From: PALSA-505 sp035308365
GTDB taxonomy: Bacteria; Actinomycetota; Actinomycetes; Streptosporangiales; Streptosporangiaceae
NCBI GenBank assembly: GCA_035308365.1
Contig: DATGGU010000121.1
Span: 1-64,000 of the forward strand
Length of the DNA stretch: 64,000 nucleotides
Reading direction: 5' to 3'
Shown: piece by piece, positions 43,562 through 52,741 of the stretch
Numbering within the stretch: position 1 is the first letter of the stretch
How the letters are laid out: each line of letters begins with the position of its first letter
Translations under genes and position numbers: made by a program
Notes under the pieces: generated by a model
The model's database searches: none
The model's input: the letters and a program-made list of their open reading frames with translations, nothing else
What the model was told of the DNA's origin: nothing

Positions 43562-46500
43562 ATGGGACCGCATCGGGAAAGGGACACGGGGGCAGCCACC
43601 ACAACAGAGGCTGACCAGGGCTGGATACGACGGCTCGCCGGGTACTGCTGGCGCTACCGGCGGAACACGTTCATCGCGCTTGGTGCGTCGCTGCTGGCGA
43701 GCGCCGTCACTGCGGCGATTCCGCTGATACAGCGGCAGATCATCGACAAGGTCATCGTCACTCACAAGGAGTCGATCTGGCCGCTCGCGGTCATGCTGAT
43801 GGTCGCGGCCCTGCTCAGCTTTGCCGGCATCTACCTGCGACGGTACCGAGGCGGCCGGCTCTCGCTCGACGTCCAGCACGACCTGCGCACCGAGCTTCTC
43901 GGCGCTCTCACCAGGCTGGACGGCAAGCGTCAGGACGAACTGCACACCGGCCAGGTTGTCAGCCGCTCCATCTCCGATGTGAACATGGTGCAGAGCCTGC
44001 TCAGCATGGTCCCGGTCACCATGGGCAACATCGTCCTGTTCGTCGCGTCCGTGATCATCATGCTGTTCCTCTCGCCGCTGCTGACCATCGTCGCTCTGCT
44101 GGTCGGGCCCGCTCTGTACTTCGTGGCGATGGCCTCCCGGCGCAGGCTGTTCCCGTCGAGCTGGTACGCGCAGCAGCAGTCCGGCGCGGTGGCCGGCGTG
44201 GTGGAGGCAGCGGTCACCGGGGTGCGCGTGGTCAAGGGCTTCGGCCAGGAGGAGCAAGAACTCGAGCGGCTGGAACAGGCAGGCCGGCGGCTGTTCGCCG
44301 CCCGCGTGCGCACCGTGCGGATGATGGCCCGCTACAGCCCGGCGCTCACCGCGATCCCCGCGTTCGGCCAGATCGGTGTGCTCGCGCTCGGCGGCTGGCT
44401 GGCCATCCATGGCCAGATCACGCTGGGCACCTTTCTGGCCTTCTCGTCCTACCTTGCCCAGATGACCGGCCCGGTCCGTATGCTCACCGGCTTGATCACC
44501 ATCGGCCAGGAGGCCCGGGCGAGTGTCATCCGGGTATTCGAGGTCATCGATTCACGTCCGGTGATCACCGAGAAGCCAGATGCCCCCGCGCTGCCCCCGA
44601 CAGCCACCGGCTTCGAACTCGACAACGTGCACTTCGGCTACCACCCTGGCGAGCCGGTGCTCAGAGGCCTCTCCATCACAGCCGAACCAGGCGAGACCCT
44701 GGCCATGATCGGATCGTCGGGCAGCGGCAAGTCCACTGTCTCGCTGCTACTGCCGCGCTTCTACGACGTGGACTCCGGTGCCGTCAGGATCGGCGGTCAC
44801 GACGTCAGGGACGTCACGGCCGATTCGCTGCGGGCCGCGATCGGCCTGGTCATGGAGGACAGCTTCCTTTTTTCCGACACGGTGCGCGCCAACATCTCCT
44901 ACGGCCGCCCGGACGCCACCGACGAGCAGATCATCGCCGCGGCCCGGGCCGCCGAGGCCGAGGAGTTCATCACCGAACTTCCGGAAGGGTACGACACGGT
45001 CGTCGGTGAGCAGGGACTCAGCCTGTCCGGCGGTCAGCGCCAGCGGGTCGCGCTGGCCCGGGCCCTGCTCACCGATCCCAGGATCCTCATCCTCGACGAC
45101 GCGACGTCCTCCATCGACCCACGCATGGAGGCGGAGATCCACGACACCCTGCGCCGGGTCATGCGCGGACGCACCACCTTGCTCATCGCGCACCGCCGGT
45201 CCACCCTGCAGCTCGCCGACCGGATCGCCGTGCTGCACGAGGGCCGGGTCGAAGCCGTGGGCAGCCACGAGGAACTGATGGACCGCTGCCCCCGCTACCG
45301 GATGCTGCTGACCGGCCCAGACGACGAGGCCGACCCCCTCTACGACGAGCCCGGCGAGCCCGGCGAGACCAGCGGAACCAGCCAGATCAGCGAGACCACC
45401 CACGCTGGCGGCCTGGCCGAGACCAAGACCCTGTCCGCGAAGAACGGCGGGAACGCCGCCCGGGCCGCCAGGACCAGCGTCACCCGCCGTGGCGGCGGTG
45501 GTGACTGGGACAGTATGCTGGCCAGCCTCCCGCCGAGCCCGCAACTGCTCGCCCAGCTCGAGGCCCTGCCCCCCGCGACCGACGTGCCCAAGGTCGACCA
45601 GGCCGAGGCGCGCGCCCCACAGCCCAAGTTCACCCTGAGCAAGCTGCTCAAGCCGGTGCTGATCGCGCTCGTCGCCGGCCTTGTCCTGGACGGCCTGGAC
45701 GCGCTGGCCTCGCTGGCGCTGCCCGCGCTGGTCCGGGGTGGCATCGACAACGGCGTGGAGGCCAAGGCGTTCCACGCCATCGTGGTGGTCTCGCTGATCG
45801 GACTGGCCATCGTGCTGGCCGACTGGGTGGTCAACATGATCGAGACGATGGTGGTCGGCCGCAACGGCGAGCGGCTGCTCTACTCACTGCGGGTCAAGAT
45901 TTTCGCCCACATGCAACGGCTGGGCCTGGACTTCTACGAGCGCGAACTCACCGGCCGGATCATGACCCGGATGACCACCGACGTGGACGCCCTGTCCTCG
46001 TTCCTGCAGACCGGGCTGATCACCGCGGTCAGCGCCGTCTTGTCGTTCTTCGGCGTGATGGCCGCCCTGCTGATCATCAACGGCAAGCTCGGCCTGACCG
46101 TGCTGACGATCATCCCGCTGCTGATCGCGGCCACGCTGATCTTCCGGGCCAAGTCGTCCAAGGCCTACAGCGTGGCCAGGGACCGGGTCAGCGTGGTCAA
46201 CGCCGACCTGGCGGAGAACGTGGCCGGCCTGCGGGTGACCCAGGCCTACCGCCGCGAAGCGCACAACCGGGCCAAGTTTGCCGCCCTGAGCGACGCCTAC
46301 CGGGCCGCGCGGCTGCGCTCGCAGCGGCTCATCGCGCTGTACTTCCCGTTCGTCCAGACGCTGTCCACCGTCGCCGGTGCTCTGGTGCTGGTCGTCGCCG
46401 CTGGCCAGGTGCAGGGCGGTGTGCTGACGGCCGGCGCGCTCATCGCCTACCTGCTGTACATCGACATGTTCTTCGCCCCGGTGCAGCAGCTGTCCCAGGT

Positions 46501-47377
46501 GTTCGATGGTTACCAGCAGGCCGTGGTGGGCCTGCGCCGGATCAGCCAGCTCCTGGCCGTCCCGACCACCACGCCGCAGTCACCGCATCCCCGCCCGGTG
46601 CGGCACCTGCGCGGCGGCATCGAGCTGCGTGACGTCCGGTTCGCCTACGCCGGGGCCGAGCGGGAGGCCATCCGCGGGGTCAACCTGACCATCGCGCCCG
46701 GCGAGACGATCGCGCTGGTCGGCCAGACCGGTGCTGGCAAGTCGACTTTGGTCAAGCTGGTGGCCCGGTTCTACGACGTGACCGCGGGCGCCGTGCTCGT
46801 GGACGGGATTGACGTCCGCGACTACGACCTGCCCAGCTACCGGCACCGGCTCGGCGTCGTGCCGCAGGAGCCCTACCTGTTCGCGGGCACGGTCGCCGAG
46901 TCCATCGCCTACGGCCGCCCGGACGCCAGCGACGCGGAGGTGGAGGCGGCCGCCCGGGCCGTCGGCGCGCACGACATGATCACCATGCTGCCCGGCGGCT
47001 ACGAGCACCCGGTGGGGGAGCGCGGCCGAAACCTGTCCGCCGGCCAGCGGCAGCTCATCGCGCTGGCCCGCGCCCAGCTCGTCGACCCGGCGATCCTGCT
47101 GCTCGACGAGGCAACCTCCGCCCTCGACCTGGCCTCGGAAGCCGCCGTGACCAGGGCGATCGGCCATCTCACCACGCAGCGCACCACGCTGGTGGTGGCG
47201 CACCGGCTGACCACGGCCGCCAGGGCCGACCGCATCGTCGTGGTGGACGGCGGCCGGATCGCCGAGGTCGGCACGCATTCTGAGCTGCTCGCCGCAGACG
47301 GCGTTTACGCCTCGCTCTGGGCCGCGTTCACCGGCAGCCAGGATGTCAGCCGGTCCAACCTGGCCAGCGCCGGCTGA
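43562..47377 (+). CDS. fused two-half ABC exporter (TMD-NBD-TMD-NBD)
   Basis: 1271 aa. Two complete type IV exporter halves are fused by a linker of about 70 residues. The first half has Walker A MIGSSGSGKST (about 385), signature LSGGQRQ (about 487) and ILILDDATSSIDP, where the catalytic glutamate after Walker B is replaced by Asp. The second has LVGQTGAGKST (about 1056), LSAGQRQ (about 1158) and ILLLDEATSALD with the normal glutamate. One degenerate and one canonical ATP site is the pattern of heterodimeric exporters such as TM287/288. ATG 43562 has no obvious ribosome site. It probably exports a drug or lipid; the substrate is unknown. Confidence 0.93.
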   Translation: MGPHRERDTGAATTTEADQGWIRRLAGYCWRYRRNTFIALGASLLASAVTAAIPLIQRQIIDKVIVTHKESIWPLAVMLMVAALLSFAGIYLRRYRGGRLSLDVQHDLRTELLGALTRLDGKRQDELHTGQVVSRSISDVNMVQSLLSMVPVTMGNIVLFVASVIIMLFLSPLLTIVALLVGPALYFVAMASRRRLFPSSWYAQQQSGAVAGVVEAAVTGVRVVKGFGQEEQELERLEQAGRRLFAARVRTVRMMARYSPALTAIPAFGQIGVLALGGWLAIHGQITLGTFLAFSSYLAQMTGPVRMLTGLITIGQEARASVIRVFEVIDSRPVITEKPDAPALPPTATGFELDNVHFGYHPGEPVLRGLSITAEPGETLAMIGSSGSGKSTVSLLLPRFYDVDSGAVRIGGHDVRDVTADSLRAAIGLVMEDSFLFSDTVRANISYGRPDATDEQIIAAARAAEAEEFITELPEGYDTVVGEQGLSLSGGQRQRVALARALLTDPRILILDDATSSIDPRMEAEIHDTLRRVMRGRTTLLIAHRRSTLQLADRIAVLHEGRVEAVGSHEELMDRCPRYRMLLTGPDDEADPLYDEPGEPGETSGTSQISETTHAGGLAETKTLSAKNGGNAARAARTSVTRRGGGGDWDSMLASLPPSPQLLAQLEALPPATDVPKVDQAEARAPQPKFTLSKLLKPVLIALVAGLVLDGLDALASLALPALVRGGIDNGVEAKAFHAIVVVSLIGLAIVLADWVVNMIETMVVGRNGERLLYSLRVKIFAHMQRLGLDFYERELTGRIMTRMTTDVDALSSFLQTGLITAVSAVLSFFGVMAALLIINGKLGLTVLTIIPLLIAATLIFRAKSSKAYSVARDRVSVVNADLAENVAGLRVTQAYRREAHNRAKFAALSDAYRAARLRSQRLIALYFPFVQTLSTVAGALVLVVAAGQVQGGVLTAGALIAYLLYIDMFFAPVQQLSQVFDGYQQAVVGLRRISQLLAVPTTTPQSPHPRPVRHLRGGIELRDVRFAYAGAEREAIRGVNLTIAPGETIALVGQTGAGKSTLVKLVARFYDVTAGAVLVDGIDVRDYDLPSYRHRLGVVPQEPYLFAGTVAESIAYGRPDASDAEVEAAARAVGAHDMITMLPGGYEHPVGERGRNLSAGQRQLIALARAQLVDPAILLLDEATSALDLASEAAVTRAIGHLTTQRTTLVVAHRLTTAARADRIVVVDGGRIAEVGTHSELLAADGVYASLWAAFTGSQDVSRSNLASAG

Positions 47378-47847
47378 CAACCATCGGCCCGTTACATTTC
47401 CAGTTTTTCGGTTTTAAAAGCATAAATAGAATTTACGATGCTGTCGGACGCCGTACCCGGTGTGACACGAGTGACGCTAGATGAGAAAAAAAGAAACAGC
47501 GCGCGACGTGACGTACTTGCTGATACGCGTGGCGGGGTTCTTGTACGTGGCGGTGTTCTTGGCGACGTGACGTACTTGCTGATACGCGTGGCGGCGGGGT
47601 TCTTGTACGGGGCGGTGTTCTTGGCGACGTCCGTGCGGCGGTGTTCCTGCGCGCGGCGGTGTTCTTGGCGATGTCTATGTTGGCGTACTTGCTGGCGACG
47701 TCCGTCTGGCGTACTTGCTGATGCGCGTGCTGATGTTCTTGCCGACGTTCGTGCTTTTGCGCGTGCTTTATGGCGTGCGAATGCACGTGCATGTTAGGAT
47801 TCCGCACAAGTAAGAGGAGCGGCGTCAGGAGGGGAGAGGTCTAGACC
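47378..47847. other. 470-bp region of degenerate repeats before the orphan DUF397 gene
   Basis: After the exporter comes a short AT-rich stretch (47390-47430) and then a block of repetitive sequence (47500-47790). I see no supported gene. The repeat block ends about 60 bp before the DUF397 start, where a GGAG-containing stretch lies close to its ATG. Confidence 0.5.
47500..47790. repeat. degenerate repeats with a 59-nt period
   Basis: CGACGTGACGTACTTGCTGA occurs at 47504 and again at 47563, each followed by TACGCGTGGCGG and a copy of GGCGGTGTTCTTGG. Further decayed pieces (GGCGTACTTGCTG, GGTGTTCTTGGCGA) continue to about 47790. Confidence 0.8.
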
Positions 47848-48084
47848 ATGCGGGCCGAATACAACGGCGTGCCAGCGTCCAGCCTGGACGGGGCGAAGTG
47901 GCAGGCAAGCCACCGCGCTCCCGGCCACGAGGGCCGCGTCGAACTGGCCATGCTGCCCGGCGGGAGCGTCGCGATGCGTCACTCCCGGGATCCGGGTGGA
48001 CCCGCGCTGATCTATACCTACGACGAGATCGAAGCGTTCATCAACGGTACGAAGGATGGCGAATTCGATCATCTCGTCGCCTGA
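47848..48084 (+). CDS. orphan DUF397 protein
   Basis: 78 aa: VPASSLDGAKWQASHRAPGH, then VELAMLPGGSVAMRHSRDPG and the ending EIEAFINGTKDGEFDHL match DUF397. Unlike the two other copies in the window it has no XRE regulator next to it. Its start is ATG 47848. Role unknown; it may interact with a regulator encoded elsewhere. Confidence 0.87.
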   Translation: MRAEYNGVPASSLDGAKWQASHRAPGHEGRVELAMLPGGSVAMRHSRDPGGPALIYTYDEIEAFINGTKDGEFDHLVA

Positions 48085-48153
48085 CCAAGCTCGGGGGCGC
48101 CGGACCGGGGTCTCGCGGCATCAGTCGCGGCGAGACCCCGGTCAGGTGTCTGA

Positions 48154-49953
48154 CTACTGGATGGACCGGGCCGGGCAGTTCCCGGAAAAACTGCCTACCA
48201 TGCTGTCGGCGTCCCAGCCGTGGCCATTGTGCGCCTGCCATTTCGCCAGCGTGAGCCAGTCGTTGCCGGGCAGGGCGAAGTTCCCGTTGACGGTGTTCGC
48301 CGCGGTGGACAGGTTCTCGTAGTCGTTGCAGTCCACGGTGCTGGTCCCGCCGGTGGGCTGCTTGTCCACCTCGAACAGCGGGTTGTAGCGGTCGGCCGGG
48401 CCCATTCCGGCGATGGTGTTGTGCCAGATCTGAACGTTGGACCAGATACCGCCCAGGTCGAGCACGGGCATCCCGAAGCCCGGCTTCAGGAAATGCTGGC
48501 TCTGGTTCTGCAGCGTGTTGTCGTGCACGTACACGTCGCTGATCGAGGCGTTGCTGCCGAATGCGTCGATGTACAGCGCGAACGGATCATGGCCCGCGAC
48601 CGTCGATGTGCCGCCGGTGCCCGGCGGATTGGTGCCCATGCTGGGGTCGCCGCTCGAGGTTCCCGGGTCGTCATAGACCGTGTTGCCGGAGACCAGCAGG
48701 TGGCCGGTCTCCTTGTTCGCGGTCTCGACGTCCAGGTTGATGCCCTGGTTGGTGTTCCAGACGACGTTGGAGTCGAACCAGACATAGGAGGCGCCGTCGT
48801 CATAGAGGCCGGCCGCGTTCTCCGGCAGCGGGCCGCACCTGCCGGTGGTGCTGTTCCACTTGCCGTAGGCGGCGTTGCTGTAGGTGTCTACGCTGTAGAC
48901 CGTGTTGCCCCGGACCAGGCCATGGTTGGCCTGGGACTGGCCGACCTCCCAGCCGATGGTGTCCAGGCCGATGTTGTCGGCGTCGTGGATCGAGTTGTCC
49001 GCGGCCAGGAAGTCGGTGATGTCACCGTTAATGGTGACGGTCTCGCTCTGGCCGGTGCGGGTGTTCTCCACCGTGTTGCCCTCGATGACCAGATGCTGCA
49101 GCGCCGGTGAGGAGCTGCTTCCGGCCGCGATCGCCGCGATGCCGTACCCGTCGACGCTGCCGTTGTTGCAGTCTGCCTTGTCGGTGTGGTCCGAATCGGC
49201 CTTGTTGGTGATGTCCTTCACGGTGTTGCCGAGGATGTAGATGTCACTGCACGCGCCGCCGTTGAGGAAGCAGGCGGACAGATGCGGGATGACGTTCTGG
49301 TTGGGGTTGCTCGTGTCGCTGCGCACCGTCACGTAGATTCCGGCCGGACTGTGCGCCGTCCCGTTCCAGGTGTAGTTCTCGATGGTCAGCCCGTAGATTT
49401 CCACACTGCGGGAGTCCACGATGCTCATTCCGCCCGAGTCCGCCCAGTACTGGTTGGGATTGGTGTCGCCGGATGCGACCGTGCCCAGGGCGAGTGTCGC
49501 GCTCGATCCCGGCTCCGGGGCCACCTCAAGAAGCGCGGTGGAGGACTTGCTCCAGACATGCAGCGGCGAGGTGAAGGTACCGGACAGGCACACAACGGTG
49601 GTCGAGGTGATCGAGTTCTCGTTGGCGGAGATCCATGAGTTCACGTCCGCGGATGTGCTGCCGCTCGCGGATGAGAACGTCACCGTGCACGAGCTGGGCG
49701 GCGCGATGGGCGAGCCGGTGGGCGTCGCGGGGTTGGGGATCAGGCCGTCGCCGTCGGCCGGGGCGGTGCCTTGCGGCTCGATGGGAAACGAGCTGGCGCT
49801 GACCGGTGGGGCCGGCTGGGTGACGGTGGCCGGTACTAACCGCGGGGCTGCGCTTGCGACAGCGGCGGTGGCCGGTGTCAGCGCGAGCGTGATGAGCGGG
49901 ATGGTGACCGCCGCGATTGCCGAGCGTGCGAGCCGCATGGCCTCTCTTTTCAT
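48154..49953 (-). CDS. secreted right-handed beta-helix protein
   Basis: 599 aa from ATG 49953, which overlaps the alpha-galactosidase stop by 4 nt. A signal peptide is visible (MKREAMRLARSAIAAVTIPL, then ITLALTPATAAVASA). The mature part is rich in parallel beta-helix rungs: SVEIYGLTIENYTWNG, DIYILGNTVKDITN, HLVIEGNTVENTRTG, FLAADNSIHDADNIGLDT and SDVYVHDNTLQNQS. This is the Pectate-lyase-3/NosD-like fold of many polysaccharide lyases and hydrolases. Coupling to an alpha-galactosidase suggests it releases galactosides from a polysaccharide outside the cell; catalytic residues could not be assigned. Confidence 0.85.
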   Translation of the reverse strand: MKREAMRLARSAIAAVTIPLITLALTPATAAVASAAPRLVPATVTQPAPPVSASSFPIEPQGTAPADGDGLIPNPATPTGSPIAPPSSCTVTFSSASGSTSADVNSWISANENSITSTTVVCLSGTFTSPLHVWSKSSTALLEVAPEPGSSATLALGTVASGDTNPNQYWADSGGMSIVDSRSVEIYGLTIENYTWNGTAHSPAGIYVTVRSDTSNPNQNVIPHLSACFLNGGACSDIYILGNTVKDITNKADSDHTDKADCNNGSVDGYGIAAIAAGSSSSPALQHLVIEGNTVENTRTGQSETVTINGDITDFLAADNSIHDADNIGLDTIGWEVGQSQANHGLVRGNTVYSVDTYSNAAYGKWNSTTGRCGPLPENAAGLYDDGASYVWFDSNVVWNTNQGINLDVETANKETGHLLVSGNTVYDDPGTSSGDPSMGTNPPGTGGTSTVAGHDPFALYIDAFGSNASISDVYVHDNTLQNQSQHFLKPGFGMPVLDLGGIWSNVQIWHNTIAGMGPADRYNPLFEVDKQPTGGTSTVDCNDYENLSTAANTVNGNFALPGNDWLTLAKWQAHNGHGWDADSMVGSFSGNCPARSIQ

Positions 49954-51263
49954 TGCGTGAGGACGGAGGGGATGAACTGCTGGTGGGCCTCCAGCAGCTC
50001 GTCGCACATCGCGATGGTTTGCGCGGTGGTGAGCGTGGCCGAGGTGTTCGGGTCGAGCAGCGCCGCCTGGTACACGTGGTCCCGCCGGCCGTCCAGGGCC
50101 GCGCGGACGGTCAGCTCGACGACGTTGAGGAAGGTCCGGTTCAGCGCGGCGAGCTGTGCGGGCAGCGCGCCGACCGGCTTGGGCCTGGCGCCACCGGCGC
50201 CCACCTCGCACGGGACCTCGACGCAGCACTGGTCCGGCAGGTTGGTGATCAGCCCGCCGTTGCGCACGTTCACGTAGATCTCGCGCTCGGTTCCGGTCTC
50301 CACCGAGTGGATGAACTCCGAGGCCAGCTCGCTGGCCGGTGCCAGATCCAGTGGCGCCCCGGCGGCCAGCGCGGCCTGCAGCGACTCCAGTTCGCGCAGG
50401 TTCTCCTCGGACCGGGCCAGGTAGTCCCCGACGAAGATGCGGAACCGCTCGACCTCGCTGTCATGACGCATGAACCACGGCAGGTACTCGGCCGAGTGCT
50501 CGCTGGATTCCGTGGGGAAATAGCCGAAACGGCGGAACAGCTCGACCCGGACCCGCCGCCGCAGTTCTGGCGAGCCGTCGATGATCTCGGCCAGCCGTGG
50601 GTACAGCGACTTGCCCTCGTGCTCGAACCGCAGCACGAACGCCTGGTGGTTGAAGCCCGCGGTGGTGAAGTCCACCTCGGCCACGTCGTGGCCGACCAGG
50701 CCGGCCAGGAAGGCGTGGGTGTCCCTGACCGAATGGCACAGCCCGAAGACATTGCTGAACTGCGTGCCCTCGTAGACCGCCCAGGGCAGCATGGCCATCG
50801 GGTTGGTGTAGTTGAGCAGGTAGGCATCCGGGCACAGCTCGGCCATGTCGCGGCCGATCGCGGTGACCACCGGGATGGTGCGCAGCCCGCGGAAGATACC
50901 GCCGATGCCCAGCGTGTCCGCGATGGTCTGCCGGACACCGTAACGGGCGGGGATCTCGAAATCCAGCCTGGTGGCCGCATACCCGCCGACCTGAATCTCG
51001 TTGATCACGTACCTGGCGCCGGCCAGTATCTCGCGGCGGTCGGGCGACGACGTCACCTCCGCCTCGCACCCGCTCTGCGCGGCGATGCGCCGGGCCAGCG
51101 TGCCGGCGTGGGCGAGCCGTTCGGTGTCGATGTCGTGCAGCGCGATGTGCAGGCCGGGCCCGAGTTCGGGATAGCCGCACAGGTCGGTGACGACGTTGCG
51201 GGTGAACTCGATGCTGCCAGCTCCGATGAACGCAACCTTGACCACAGCTTGATAGTGTTGCAT
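49950..51263 (-). CDS. melA: GH4 family alpha-galactosidase-like glycosidase
   Basis: 437 aa from ATG 51263; a GTG closer to VKVAFIGAGSIEFTRNVVTD is also possible. This is the NAD- and Mn-dependent GH4 mechanism family. The dinucleotide motif GAGS, the LLNYTNPMAMLPWAVYEGTQ segment and the metal-binding cysteine and histidine in VFGLCHSVRDTHAFL match the MelA/AglA alpha-galactosidase branch rather than the 6-phospho-glucosidases. The second metal histidine is in TAGFNHQAFVL. It acts in the cytosol on an imported galactoside, divergently transcribed from a sugar ABC importer. Confidence 0.88.
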   Translation of the reverse strand: MQHYQAVVKVAFIGAGSIEFTRNVVTDLCGYPELGPGLHIALHDIDTERLAHAGTLARRIAAQSGCEAEVTSSPDRREILAGARYVINEIQVGGYAATRLDFEIPARYGVRQTIADTLGIGGIFRGLRTIPVVTAIGRDMAELCPDAYLLNYTNPMAMLPWAVYEGTQFSNVFGLCHSVRDTHAFLAGLVGHDVAEVDFTTAGFNHQAFVLRFEHEGKSLYPRLAEIIDGSPELRRRVRVELFRRFGYFPTESSEHSAEYLPWFMRHDSEVERFRIFVGDYLARSEENLRELESLQAALAAGAPLDLAPASELASEFIHSVETGTEREIYVNVRNGGLITNLPDQCCVEVPCEVGAGGARPKPVGALPAQLAALNRTFLNVVELTVRAALDGRRDHVYQAALLDPNTSATLTTAQTIAMCDELLEAHQQFIPSVLTQ

Positions 51264-51288
51264 TCCATTCAACTCCGAGCAAGAGCAA

Positions 51289-51300
51289 GCAAAATTTTGC
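51289..51300. promoter_or_regulatory. 12-bp perfect palindrome in a divergent promoter region
   Basis: GCAAAATTTTGC lies between the divergent galactosidase and sugar-importer operons, 26 bp upstream of the galactosidase start. It is AT-rich in a GC-rich setting and is a plausible operator for a sugar regulator. Confidence 0.45.
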
Positions 51301-51441
51301 AGTTTGGTGGGCCATACAGGGGTTGCCCATGCTCGGAAGGGTTGACACCAACCCGTCGTCACGCGCGATGATGTCTGAAACACTGACGATTCGCGCAAGA
51401 GTCGTCGACGTGGGTAGTTCTGGTTTCGGAGGCGTGGCGCG

Positions 51442-52740
51442 ATGACAACGCACAGGCTGAGCGTGCTGATGGGAGCCTCGCTGGTCGCTCTCGGCCTGGT
51501 GGCCTGCGGTTCGGGGAGCGCCGGCAGCGGGTCCGGGGGTAACGGGAAGTCGATCCAGATCTGGGAGGGCTACACCGGCCCCGAGGGCAAGGCGTTCGCC
51601 TACCTGCTCAGCAAGTACAACAAGCAGAACCCCGGCCAGACCGTCACCAGCCTGTACGTGAACAACGACAACTCGCTGCAGAAGGTCCTCACCGCCGTGC
51701 GCGGCGGCAGCGTGCCCGACATCGCCTACCTCTACGGCTCCTGGGCGCCGAACGTGGCCCAGATCCCCCAGGTGGTCACGCTCAACAGCGTGGTGACGCA
51801 GCCCGGAGTCAACTGGAACGACTTCTGGGTGGGGGAGCGGGACGTCGCCACCGTCGGCAGCCGGGTCATCGGCATCCCCGCGCTGGTGGACAACCTGGCC
51901 GTCGTCTACAACAAGACGCTGTTCGCCCAGGCCGGGCTGACCCCGCCGGCCCCGGACTGGACCTGGCCGCAATTCGCCGCGGACGCCAGGAAGCTGACCA
52001 GCCCGGCCAGGAAGCAGTTCGGCACCGCCTACGTGACCCCGGGTAACGAGGACACCGTGTGGCACTGGGAGGCTCTGCTCTGGGAGGCAGGCGGCAGCCT
52101 GCTCACCCCCGGCAACAAGCAGGCCGCGTTCGACTCGCCTGCCGGGCTGGAGTCGCTGAGCCAGCTGGCCAGCATGACGCTCACCGATCACTCCGTGTAT
52201 CTCGACCCGACCGACTCCGACTACGTCAACCTGTTCAACTCCGGCAAGATCGGGATGCTGGTGACCGGCCCGTGGGACCTGGCATCCTTCCCCAACGTCC
52301 ACTACGGCGTGCAGATCATGCCGTCGTTCCCCGGCAGCTCCGGCGGGCACCAGACGATCTCCGGCCCGGACAACTGGGTGATCTTCAACAACGGTTCGGA
52401 CCGGGTCAAGTCGGCGGAGAAGTTCCTGCTCTGGCTGACCGCCCCGGCCCAGGTCTCCTACTTCTCGCTGCACACCGGCGACCTGCCGATCCGGGCCTCG
52501 GTGGAGAACGCGCCGGGCTTCCTGGCCGGGATGAACAAGGCCCTGCCGGGCGTGGATACGTTCATCAGCAACCTGAACAACGTCCGCCAGGCTCGCCCGC
52601 AGATACCCACCTACCCGAAGATCTCCCAGGTCCTGGGCAACATGGTCGTCTCGGTTCTGCTCGGCAAGAGCCAGCCAGCGGCGGCGCTGCACAGCGCCGC
52701 GCAGCAGGTGGACCAGATCCTCGCCAACCCGAACCAGTAA
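51442..52740 (+). CDS. sugar ABC transporter substrate-binding lipoprotein
   Basis: 432 aa from ATG 51442, after GGAGG. A lipoprotein signal with lipobox LVAC (Cys22) is followed by a Gly/Ser spacer, and the family 1 solute-binding fold begins SIQIWEGYTGPEGKAFAYLL. Segments VPDIAYLYGSWAPNVAQIP, FNSGKIGMLVTGPWDLASF and SAEKFLLWLTAPAQVSYFS are typical of CUT1 binding proteins for oligosaccharides. Both permeases follow at once. No ATPase gene is present, so a shared MsiK-type ATPase elsewhere is likely, as is common in actinomycetes. Confidence 0.94.
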   Translation: MTTHRLSVLMGASLVALGLVACGSGSAGSGSGGNGKSIQIWEGYTGPEGKAFAYLLSKYNKQNPGQTVTSLYVNNDNSLQKVLTAVRGGSVPDIAYLYGSWAPNVAQIPQVVTLNSVVTQPGVNWNDFWVGERDVATVGSRVIGIPALVDNLAVVYNKTLFAQAGLTPPAPDWTWPQFAADARKLTSPARKQFGTAYVTPGNEDTVWHWEALLWEAGGSLLTPGNKQAAFDSPAGLESLSQLASMTLTDHSVYLDPTDSDYVNLFNSGKIGMLVTGPWDLASFPNVHYGVQIMPSFPGSSGGHQTISGPDNWVIFNNGSDRVKSAEKFLLWLTAPAQVSYFSLHTGDLPIRASVENAPGFLAGMNKALPGVDTFISNLNNVRQARPQIPTYPKISQVLGNMVVSVLLGKSQPAAALHSAAQQVDQILANPNQ

Positions 52741-52741
52741 C

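Noticed and set aside
47438..47797. Frames through the 59-nt repeats upstream of the orphan DUF397 gene
   Set aside because: The translation only mirrors the repeats and has no similarity to known proteins.
49917..51371. Long plus-strand open frame opposite the GH4 gene
   Set aside because: It is a GC-bias shadow; the minus strand has the full GH4 family sequence with metal and NAD motifs.
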